Assembly (NCBI RefSeq): GCF_001642475.1
Contig: NW_019173980.1
Location: 124,001-188,000, forward strand
Source of the DNA: Fonsecaea monophora
Taxonomy: Eukaryota > Ascomycota > Eurotiomycetes > Chaetothyriales > Herpotrichiellaceae
Length of the DNA stretch: 64,000 nt
Reading direction: 5' to 3'
In this document: one piece after another, positions 21,835 to 31,735 of the stretch
Position numbering within the stretch: the stretch's first letter is position 1
Layout: each line of letters begins with the position of its first letter
Made by a program: the position numbers and the translations under genes
Notes under the pieces: generated by a model
Told to the model about the DNA's origin: nothing
The model's database searches: none
The model's input: the letters and a program-made list of their open reading frames with translations, nothing else

Positions 21835-24239
21835 TCAATTCTCATACGCACGGACCTCAAATATGCCACCATGAACGTTCTCACCTCCATTCAGAGCAAG
21901 GATTTCGACCCCAATGGCGCTCGTCAGAGGCCCAGCGTTGGCCCCGTCTTCCACAAAAGCAATCTCGCGGCGTGTGACATGGTTGTCGTCTTCTCGATAG
22001 AGGGTAGATGGTTGACCATCGGCGTCGAGGTGGGCGAGGTCGACCACCCGCCAGGATCGTACACAGAAAGGGATACGGCTTTCCGGATGTCCTCGCAGAA
22101 CAGATTCCATAGCTAAGACAGGATTCAGCAAGGCCATCGCACGACAACAATCACTAACAAAATGTACTAACCATGGTCGAAATCCGTGTCAAAGCTTACC
22201 ACCAGTCGACCAATTTTGACCGGCGTCTCCCAATATATCCTCAACATCTGCGCTTCACCCTCGCCCTGTCCACCTGCAGGAACCCAAGAGTTCGCTCTCT
22301 TGGTTGGGCGAGAAACCCCGTTTCGTACATTTTCAGCTGCCCATGCTTCGACAGGAGGTGTCACTGTCAGCGCGATATTGTGGCCCATCGGTCGACGGAC
22401 TGGAGTCCATCGTTCGAAAGCGTCAATCCCAATTCCCGCTGGTGGACTCTGTGTGCATTCATGTTCGACAGTCATTATTCCAGATACCCTGTCCAGTGTA
22501 GTCGACACGGCGACAGACTCGTTTTCCATCAAGCAGAGAAAGACATACTGATCGTGCGGATTCTCAACCTTGAAGTCAACTTGAACGTCATTCTTGCCAC
22601 TTGTAAGGCGGATTGTCTCTTCGCCGAGGATGACCTCGGGTGTGTAATTGTATGGTTTCTTGGATCCACGCAGCTGCACGGTGAGCTTCGTGTCTTCGAT
22701 AGCTTCTACTGTAAATTGGAAAGACGGAACTGGCCCCTTTGGGAGAGGCAACATTTGAGCCAGACTCCTCGTCAGGACCTTTGGCGAACCATTTGCTGGA
22801 AGCTTGTGCAGCTTGAACTCCGTAGATGCGGTAACCTGACAAGCTCCTTTGACAAAGTCGACCGGGTCATTCAGCTTGTAGCCAGGAATATACTGCCCCG
22901 ATCGCATCAACTCGAGCTGCAGTAACTGGATCTTGTCCTTCTGTAAGAGTGCAACGGGATCGACGCCGAGTTTCTGGCAAACAGCAGCTGCCATCCCCAA
23001 AGCGTTCCCGTTGTTCCCCGAAGTTGCCATGACTCGAGTCGATCCAAATGCGACATGGGTTGCTGAAATGATCCTGCCACCATACAACAAGTTCGGAATC
23101 TGCGAACAAATCATACTCGACAGGGGGATTTGGTAGACGCCCTTTGAATGCCACTGAGTGCAGCCGTCGATTTCAGAAAAGACTCCGTCCGCCGGGTGCA
23201 GGTCAATGGACCATCCTCCATAAGAAACTGCGTCCGGATGATAGCGTTGTTCAATGATGTCCTGTTGCTTGATGGTGTACGGGCCCATGAACCTTCGTGA
23301 CTCTCTTTTGCCTGGGATCATTCCCACCCATTCCAGCGTCAGGTTCTCGGCTTGTGGAAATTTCCCAGAGTTCTTGAAGTAGTTCCAAACCCCATATACA
23401 ACTCGCCACAGTTCCCACTTGATCTTTTCCGTGTCGTGGACCGTATCCAGCCGTCCTCCATACTCAATCCACCATAACTGGCAGCCCATCTCTTTGACAG
23501 TGAAGGTCTTGTACCTGGGGATTTCGCTCTCGATATCCACAAGAGCATATGAAGGAGCCACATACTTGACGGGTCGGCCAGTGTCCTTCGAGTAGAAATA
23601 AATTGAGTGACCAAGCAAATGACCATACTCGGAAGAAGGGGCAAACAACTCCCCAAATTCCTCCTTTAGTTCTGCGCCAATTCTGAAGGGGGCCCCAGCC
23701 AGGAACGAAAGAGCACCGTCTCCCGTACAATCTGCAAATAGAGCGGCCCTGACATTGAATTCCAGGGAGGTCTGGGAAGAGAAAGCCCGAGCACGCTCAA
23801 TTCTGTCTCCATCCTTTTGACAGCCTATCAATGTGGTATTGAGCAACAGTTCGATGTTGGGCTCGGAGATAACCTTGTCCAGGAGCAGACTGTCGAGAAT
23901 AACCGGGTTACCCTCCGGGTTCCGGTACATGTTCTCGGTAAGGATCTCGTCAACGAGGCCACCCTCTCGAGCATATCGATTGTTGTTGAACATATGTGAT
24001 GTCGCCCCCAAGATCCATAGCCGTACTTCAGACGAGGCATTTCCTCCCAACACTGGTCTGTCTTGAAGTAGAACCACTCGAAGTCCTTGTCTGGCGGCCG
24101 TGACAGCGGTGCACACACCAGAAAGGCCGCCTCCGCAAACACACAAGTCAGCATTGAGCTCCTTTCGGCGGAAATCACGGCTTGATGTCGCTGGTTCCCG
24201 AATCAATTCCAGCTCAGGCAACAATCGTGATGGAGCCAT
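21835..24239 (-). CDS. FAD-dependent oxidoreductase with C-terminal beta-rich domain
   Basis: Exons 24239-22172 and 22112-21835 on the minus strand give 781 residues. The longer open frame upstream has no ATG, so 24239 is the first usable start. Intron: GTTAGT..GTCTTAG, 59 bases, phase 1. Residues ~30-60 hold a dinucleotide-binding fold (DLCVCGGGLSG, then RVVLLQDR and LGGNASSEVR), typical of the FAD_oxidored family that is widespread in bacterial carbohydrate-utilisation loci. FADCTGDG, WWIEYGG, FMGPYTI and the FAD-closing GGRIISATHVAFGSTRVMAT..GNALG are also present. The C-terminal ~250 residues look beta-rich and discoidin-like, perhaps sugar binding. Substrate unknown. Its promoter is shared with a Zn2Cys6 regulator. 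Confidence 0.85.
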
Positions 24240-24911
24240 ATTGGGGTGCGTGCAAGCTCGAAGCAAGTTTACCTGTGGTAAAGCTTAGCAAGAAACGAGT
24301 AGACAATATTCCAAGTCGCGCAAGAGCCCGTTTCGTGCTTCTGGCTTGATGCTTGGGGCGAAGTGTATCGAGATATTCATATTGTCAACATGTCCTCCAT
24401 CTTTCCGCTCTCAAGCTTGTCCGCATCACCGAGCGTTCCAGCGTCTACTAGAGCTCCACTATCATAAATCGGCACCTCCATTTGGTGTCTTACTGAGTCC
24501 ATTCCCGCCACAAGCTTCACGAAGGGGTAGAGAGAAAGGGCTCGGCGGTTCCGCATCGGCGGTTCCGTCTCCCTAGAACCATGTCAGTTACATTCTCGGC
24601 AGGATACCACGGTACTCAAGTGTCACCACGCGAGTCTCCGAGAGCGGCCGAGGATGCAAGAAAAAGAAGCGATCGCTTGCAAAGTTTCAGGGTTGGGTAG
24701 AGATCATTGCTGAGGGTTGCAGGGTTGACGGCGAAAGTTTCAAGTCACATGATTGGGATTCATTGGAGCGCATCTCACAAACTCCAACGGGAACTCGATG
24801 AACTTCAGCTCGAGGGGAGACTCTCAGACTATCACAATGGATGGCACTTCTTCTCTCACCTAATCGGCTGTGCCCCTGACTCATGACATTGATCGACCTG
24901 CTGCATAGAGA
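24240..24911. promoter_or_regulatory. Divergent promoter (FAD oxidoreductase / Zn2Cys6 regulator)
   Basis: A 672-base head-to-head spacer. Two near-identical GGCGGTTCCG words occur at 24544-24566 (CTCGGCGGTTCCGCATCGGCGGTTCCG is read there in two pieces), a possible regulator half-site pair, since Zn2Cys6 factors bind CGG/CCG triplets. Shared control of both genes is an inference. Confidence 0.4.
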
Positions 24912-27072
24912 ATGCAAGCACACTCCCATACGAGCAGTCGCTCATCGCCACCCCCGTCACACAATCCACTTTCGCACGTTTCTCTCACTGTCAAACAGCT
25001 GCAGTCTGCCTGTGTGTTCTGCAAAGCTCGAAAGATCCGGTGTGATGGGCAGTTACCTGCGTGTAGTGGCTGCCGCAAGTATGGACGAGCCTCCAGCTGC
25101 TCGCTAAACGAGGATGGACAGGGGTTTGAGCGTGACTACGCTACCTACCTTCAGGCCCGCATTCGTCGGTTACAGGTTGCACTCCATAAAGACGGGAACC
25201 CGAGGCAACAAGAGAGTGCTCTGCGAAGAGGTCCGGTGCAGGATCAACATGGTCCGGCCGGATTGATGCCATCGTCGGTGGCCGCTTCTATTCAAGGTTC
25301 GTTGGTATATGCTGTGGCCCTGTAGACTTCCATGATAATCAGGTTCCCGGTGACTGACATGGACGTCGATAGGTTCTGAACCGGGCGGCAGGCCCAGCCT
25401 GGTCCAGAAGTCGCAAATTGACCGACTCATATCCGAGATCGGGGCTTTGCCCATTCTTGCCTCATCTTCAGATCCTTCTTGTCTTGACGGTCCGCACCTG
25501 GCGACCATCGTCCTGGCGGCAGCCTCCGAGTCAATCGTTGTGCCTTCAGTTATCGACCTGAACCAGCTGGACGAAATTCGCGCCCTCCTCCCAAGGGTTG
25601 AAACCGCCAGAAAGTTGGCAAACCAGTACTTCGCGCGTGTGTATCCACGCCTGCCCTTCTTCTCAGTCCAGGGCTTCTGGACACATTTCAGGCTCGCCTA
25701 TGACGACTCCATGTCTGGCTCGTCAGTGCAGGACGACACGTCTCATGCCGAAAACCCACCTCGACTAGCTGGCCAGGAGGCAGAAGATGGCCTGAACAAA
25801 GTAACCAACATCGGGTATTCGTATTTTACTGTCCTGGTCGTTTGTGCTATCTCGACAGCATCGCTCTCACGCAACGTCGATTCTGTGATCTCGCGTAGTG
25901 CGATTGAGACCTTCCTGGCAGCCCTGCGCTTTCGTGAGCACGCAGTCCTTCCGAACACAATAGCTGGGTTACAGGCAATCCTGTTCCTCATTCAATATGC
26001 TACTCTGAATCCGTCACAATTGAATGCCTGGTACTTGGTTGGGGTAGGTATGCGCATCTGCGTCGATCTCGGGTTGCACCAGGATCCCAGTGCTTCATCC
26101 CTTCAGATAAGCGCCAGTGTGCTGGAGACGAGACGTCGGTTGTTCTGGTCCATGTATTCATTTGACCGCTCAATCTCCCTCGGCACTGGTCGCCCTTGTG
26201 AAATCTCTGACAAGGTCATTCACGTGGATGTGCCCAATTTCAGCATCGGCTCTGAAGCTACCGAGGACGAAATCTTGGGATATAGGCAAAGATATCATGT
26301 CCTGAAACTCCAATCACTTGCATATGAAAAGTTGTACATGTCAGAGAGGCCGCAGAATCCTGCTGAGTTGGTGGTTGAATTGTTGGAGCAGTTCCAGGAT
26401 TGGGCTCGGAATAACCCTATATCCATGTCGGAACATGCTCGTATTCTGCTAAAGAGCGAGTGGTTGCAGGGTATGATGCTCCTCTATCGGCCGTGTCGTG
26501 CGATCCAAAAAAGGACACCACAAGACCTCCGGGAACTGTGGGATGCGTCCCTCAGCTTCGCAAAGACATACCGTGGATTGGTGGAAGCAAATGAGATCTT
26601 TTATGTACAAATCGCCTCAGCAAAGGTCTACACTGTCGGCCTTGCAATCATCCATGCTTACTGGCAATTGCGGTATGTTCAGGATGTAGATGACGACCTG
26701 CCAGGAAGCAATCATGAACAAGCCAGCACCGTGGCTTCACTACAGTCACTTGATCTGTGGAGCGGAGTTGCAGATGTCAACTTCATGTTAAGATCGCTTT
26801 CAGATCGATGGGAGGAGGGTCGTCTTCTGGCTCAAAAATTCGAAAGGTTGAGCACGGCCGCTGTAGAGTTGCTTATAAGGCCGCAGATTAGACAAAGCCA
26901 GGATACGATTCAGGAGATGGAGTCGCGCATGCCCAACGAGGTTGTCCAGTTCTGGCGTCATTCGGCTCCGACAGGATTGCATCTTGTTGACATAGATCGA
27001 GATCGGGATGGTGCTCGCAATGAGCTGCAAGAACTGATCTCGGAGATCACTAATGTGAAGTCTGCTAGATAG
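24912..27072 (+). CDS. Zn2Cys6 transcription factor (regulator A)
   Basis: Exons 24912-25296 and 25373-27072 (694 residues); the intron is set by phase, a GACTGACATGG branch and GATAG. The Zn2Cys6 domain is at residues 34-63 (C34, C37, C44, C51, C54, C63; CVFCKARKIRC..CSGC), which binds DNA as a two-zinc cluster; a coiled-coil-like dimer segment follows (YLQARIRRLQVAL). The fungal-trans middle homology region is clear: FARVYPRLPFF, MRICVDLGLH, ETRRRLFWSMYSFDRSIS, GRPCEISD. The last cysteine spacing (X8) is slightly longer than the usual X6. It is divergent from the FAD oxidoreductase gene, so it is a candidate pathway regulator, and convergent with a second factor 64 bases downstream. Confidence 0.9.
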
Positions 27073-27136
27073 CGTACCACGCAGACGGGACTGCTTTCTG
27101 ATATCTCGAGGGTTGCAACATGGGAAGGTGTTGTCA

Positions 27137-29522
27137 TTATGCCATCTCGAAATCGCCTTCAAAGTTCAAGGCACTCTCCATGTGGAAAGGCTCCATGGGG
27201 TCGAAGTCACCGAAGGTGGCCATATCGTCGTATGACAGTCGTCCAATGTTTCCAAAGTACTCGAAAGTCTCAAACCCTTGGAAAGAGTCCTGGATTTCCA
27301 ATGAGTTGTTCCAGTCCCATGGATACTCTTCGGGTTGCATGTGACCAGACTCAAGAAGATTGTTGGCGTTAAATAGGGTATTCGATGTCGACAGCCCTGA
27401 GAACGAGCTTCTAGTGCCAAATGCTCTGCCAGTCTCATCATTCGTAGCAGAAGTTTGTTGACGCATGGTCTCCCCTGAGCTCTCTTCTGGAAGAGTTGGG
27501 AGGCATTGCATACCATTCGAGTCTGCTCTAGGAGCACGCCATTCGCTTTCCGACCTATGCTGGGCAGCCGCGTATTTGCTAGTGTTCAATGTCAACCATG
27601 TATCAATAGCTGCCGACGGTAAATTTTGAGAGGGTTGTGAGCCTGCCCTGCGGGAACGAGACTGTGGAATACCTCGCATCTCCCTCTCTATCACTTCTGA
27701 TGTCTGTTGCGCTAAAGTGACAAGAATATCCCTTGCGCGGCTGACCTTTGGCCACGTCTTGATCATTTCATTGAGCACACTCTCCCATTGCACTAAGCAG
27801 CTCTTTATTGTGGTCCAGTCTCGCTTCGCCTCAACACGAACGTCCGAACAAGTCCGAAGGGCAAACAGAAGAGTGATTCCTGCTGAGAGTTGATATTGGA
27901 GATCCAGCCAAGTGAAGCCAGTCAATTTTGTATTATGTCGAATGAACGCGAGCTGGATAGTATTTTTGCACGCTGCAAGGCAAGTGACGAGTTGGCTAGG
28001 GTCGAACTCATATCGGCTTGGAGATGGTCGATTCAAGAACAAGAGCGTATTGTAGTACCAGTAAGTCCACCAGTCTGAATCCTGAAGGCCGCCGTTCTCC
28101 AGCCGTCGACTTGTCTGCAGCCAGTCTTCCAAGCTGGCGGATATTTCGCCGGCCCAGGTATGGAGGTCGCCCTCGTTACCTTGGTGCTGTGTTTTTGTCG
28201 GTCCGTACAGTTTCAGCACCATCTGGCTCTGAATTCTCTGCAAACGCAGCCAGTGCACCACCTGCTCACGTTTATCGATTGATATGGTCGAGCATGGGTA
28301 CTCTACATCGATTGTCTTTTCGGGGAGAGTAAATGGGCGTCCGAGAATAGTGCTCAAGGTCCTGTCGAAGGAATAAGTGACCCAGAACAAACGTCTCTTT
28401 GTATCGATCACTCGATCTTTTGTATCAGTCTGAAAGTCCGGATCCTGGGACAGGATTGAATCTTCGTTATGCAGCCCAAGGTCCACACACATCCTCGTGC
28501 AGAGTCCAGAAATATACCAGGTCGGTGTTTTGGTCTGGGTGAGCAAAGAGTAGAGAAGCAAAAGTAGAGTACACTGCAACACTTGTGTGTCCTTCCTTTG
28601 CAGAATTACCGGGAGGTCCAACAGTGCATTATTAGCATAACTCTCTGCGAGAGCAGCTGTGTGGGAATTACTCCTAGAGAGACAGGAAAGAGAAATGGCA
28701 ATCACCATTGTGAGCATGAATTGGGGTTTCACGCGTGAAGCACCAGGGTCACCGGTCTGTCGGCTGGTGGAAAGACTCAAAACTTCTTGTAAGAATTCCT
28801 CCTCGACCAAGATCGGATACTGAACTTGGAAATGAGAGAAAAATATACGTGTGAGCTCTTGGGTGGTTTCGTAGCCTGGCAAAGTCGCCGGCCCATTAAA
28901 TGTAGGACATGAAGTGTCGTTGGCAAGTGGTGGACTCTCATGGACAGAGAATGCATCCAAGTTTGGGTCGTTTTGCCGAGCAGTCTCCAGTACAGCTCGT
29001 GCAATGTGTAACCCGCTTGAGTCTCCGAGATAGTGTGCTTCCCCTCGATCACCTCCCAGATCGATCAAATCGGCTTGGATGCTTCCGATTCTACGTTCAC
29101 GAGGCGCATGTTGGCTAGAGGTTCCCAAGGTGGGATAAACGGCACGATTGCGCTGTGCCGCTTCAGCAGGCGAACCTTCACCATCATGGGAGGTCTTCGA
29201 ATGGAGGCTTTCTGCATCTCTGACATGAACTGAATCGTCCGCAAGCAGTCTGTCATGTTCAAGTTGAAGTTTCTCCAACTGAGATTCTAGGTCGCAGATA
29301 AACTGTCGAGGAACATTGATTTTCGCACCTGGGTCGAAGTAGAAGCAGGGAGACTCTGAGCGGACGCATGGGGCGCAGCGTGGACGACCCGTGTCACAGC
29401 GTGTTTTCCGCGTCCGACAGCGATTGCAGGCCGGAATAGACTAGGCACAAGCCATCAGCAGGAAGAAAGATTCTCATGTATTGGACGCAGCCTACGCGAT
29501 GCACTGATGCGGCCGTTTGCAT
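27137..29522 (-). CDS. Zn2Cys6 transcription factor (regulator B)
   Basis: Exons 29522-29496 and 29440-27137 on the minus strand give 776 residues. The large frame has no ATG before its zinc cluster; a 9-codon exon (MQTAASVHR) joined over a 55-base intron (GTAGGC, GCTGATGGC branch, GCCTAG) puts it in phase. That exon is my choice and is less sure than the rest. The cluster is canonical CX2CX6CX6CX2CX6C (C14, C17, C24, C31, C34, C41), followed by a coiled coil (LESQLEKLQLEHDRLL). The middle homology region shows FFSHFQVQYPILVEEEF, MCVDLGLH, DTKRRLFWVTYSFDRTLS and GRPFTLPE. The same motif order as regulator A, with modest identity, suggests the same broad subfamily. The tail is Ser/Asn/Glu/Asp-rich, with aromatic-acidic patches such as DWNNSLEIQDSFQGF, as in activation domains. 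Confidence 0.88.
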
Positions 29523-30479
29523 CGTCACTGGTGCACATGGTGCGAACACCTATCGGCAACAAAATGCTCGGTCGAGAGACTCTTTGACAAGGGTATGGAC
29601 TGTTGGCTTCAAGATTGCTCGACTGACCAGGGACGTAGAAAGCCTGTAGGCCTCAGTTTCGGATTTCAGACACGTCGAGTAGAGAGGGAGGTCGGTGGCA
29701 GGTGTCAATCACCACATACCCATAACCGCAGCCGGTCCCTGGGACAAACCCCACAAACATGCCCAGCCCATGCATATTTCTCCGCACTCGGCACTCCTGT
29801 CAGGCTTTCCACGTGACTGCGACACCCACGCGGGCACGTTACTTCGCGAGTGCGTAATTAATATAATTGCGAGTTGCGCCGTATTCGAGACTGGAACCTC
29901 GAGTAAAGCCTTCCAATAGGAAAACATGGACCACGATGTTATGCGCGATGCCAACAATGCATCTCTGCCAAACGTGGACAGCTCTCTCCCTCTCCGCGAA
30001 TTGGTCGCTCTGATTGGTGGAAGTGTCTATATGCCAGGGCTGTAATCCAAGCTAGGGATAGGTATCTTGTTACTGCACATCTTCGCTTCGAAGTCAAGGC
30101 GATAATATCTTCTAGTGCTCCAGTACAAGTACCTTTGATTCACCCGGCGATCAGCGAAGACCGCATCTTCAGCAGGAATAGTTCACGGAGTACAAGGATC
30201 GTCAGGCTCAGGTGGCCCGAACGGCACTGATGCTGGGCAGCCAACATAGGTCCTGAAAAGGCGGAAGGGTGCTTCTGGCCAGCGCAATAAAATTTTGTCG
30301 GCTGATTCTAGAAAGAATGACGCTGTAGACGCAAAAACTCTGTTTCTCAACAACATGTCCAGGATCAAAGATGATAGACATCACTGACTGTGTGGAAAAC
30401 TGGCGCGGGAAGACGCTTTCAACTCAATTGCGTCCAGGCTACTGGGAGAGCCTGATGACACCTTAGCATATGAAGCTAC
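29523..30479. other. Spacer between tandem minus-strand genes
   Basis: Upstream of regulator B and downstream of the MPDU1-like gene. A few short ORFs, none protein-like. No repeat noticed. Confidence 0.4.
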
Positions 30480-31424
30480 TCATCCTCTTCTTCTTCCGCT
30501 GCTGCTGCTCGGTCTTGCAGTGCCCTGGGCTTTGCCAGGACTCAGTCTAGCCGCCTCTTGAGTGGCCGTTGCGGCACTCCCTTTTTGTCCAACACCCTTG
30601 AGTCCCCCCTGTCCGTTCTTGGCTAACTCCTTTGCGTGCCCTGCGGTCGTCGGACTATTCCAATAGTAGACCACCTGGGCTGCTAGAACCGCGTTCAACG
30701 CAAACCCGGCAATAAATCCGTACAAGATCAACTTGTCATCCACTTCTTGAATTGTAGTGTAGATTCGACTGAGACTGCCAAACAGGTAGTTGAAGACGGC
30801 AAACGCAGACAACTGGCCTGTTCCACCCTGGCTATAGATTGTGAGGATCTGTGGCAGCTTGCTAGCGATGCTCAGGGCACCAGCACCCGCCTGCAGACTG
30901 GTCATTTGTGCATTCGAAACAAGTGTGTCGGAGACCATGAGCGCGTACACGGCACTACCGAAAGCCGCTAGGAAGGCGCCCGCCTGCGCGCTCTTCTTCG
31001 AATAGACCAGAATCAACACGCTAATCACCACATCTTGAATGGCGATAAGTGCGGTCTCGCCGTATGTGCTGAATGGAAAGCCATTGCGCATGTTATAAGC
31101 CAGGGATATGACGAAGCTGGTTGTTTCCAACAAATAACTTGTGAACGATAGTCCCTCTGAGGATTGGGACTTGACGAGTTTGATGATTTGGGGGACTTTC
31201 ACGACAGATGCCGCGGTGATGATGACAATGCCCAAGGCTTTCGATATGGCCAGGGAAACGCATTCGGGATGGGAGGCGAAATCGAGGTCAAGGAGGAGGG
31301 CGCTGTGGCAGCTTTCGCCAAGGAGGTTGATGGCAAGGTCATTGATCGGAGCGGGTAGGTTGTGAGTGATTGGGATAAGGTAGGGTTTTAAAGGGTTGAG
31401 GACAAGCTCCTGGACTTGCTCCAT
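30480..31424 (-). CDS. MPDU1: Mannose-P-dolichol utilization defect 1 (MPDU1/Lec35) protein
   Basis: Single-exon ORF of 314 residues, ATG confirmed at 31424. Two PQ-loop repeats are clear: KVPQIIKLVKSQSSEGLSF (residues ~78-96) and KLPQILTIYSQGGTGQLS (near 207), with about seven hydrophobic helices. In animals MPDU1 is needed to use dolichol-phosphate mannose and glucose in the ER lumen for N-glycan, GPI-anchor and O- or C-mannose synthesis; the exact molecular action is not settled. The fungal protein is expected in the ER membrane. The C-terminal ~50 residues are Gly/Ala/Ser/Arg-rich and end with RRRG, probably a cytosolic disordered tail. No internal oddity. The next gene upstream on this strand is the aspartyl-tRNA synthetase. 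Confidence 0.92.
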   Translation of the reverse strand: MEQVQELVLNPLKPYLIPITHNLPAPINDLAINLLGESCHSALLLDLDFASHPECVSLAISKALGIVIITAASVVKVPQIIKLVKSQSSEGLSFTSYLLETTSFVISLAYNMRNGFPFSTYGETALIAIQDVVISVLILVYSKKSAQAGAFLAAFGSAVYALMVSDTLVSNAQMTSLQAGAGALSIASKLPQILTIYSQGGTGQLSAFAVFNYLFGSLSRIYTTIQEVDDKLILYGFIAGFALNAVLAAQVVYYWNSPTTAGHAKELAKNGQGGLKGVGQKGSAATATQEAARLSPGKAQGTARPSSSSGRRRG

Positions 31425-31735
31425 CGTGAATATTCGATGCGACTTGACTTGACAAATTGGAGTAATCAGAACTGGAAAGACACGGGTGGTGGTTGTAGTA
31501 CACTCGAGGGAGAGAAGTCTGTTTTGTTTATGATGCCAGGGTGGCCCGACGTTCTCGTGTCGAGGAAAATAATGGGGTCACGTGACAGCTTAGGGGCTTC
31601 AGCCTTGGTTTTTGCATTGACTGATGGCGAGTGAAGACTGTGTTGCTCTATTTATATGACAAAAGACTTGCTAACTGTTTCAGATGGTCAAACTATTGAT
31701 ACATAGACATTGTACAAATGTTCAAGGAATCTGCT
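31425..31735. other. Short spacer
   Basis: 311 bases between the start of the MPDU1-like gene and the end of the aspartyl-tRNA synthetase gene. Only promoter-like DNA; nothing else seen. Confidence 0.4.
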
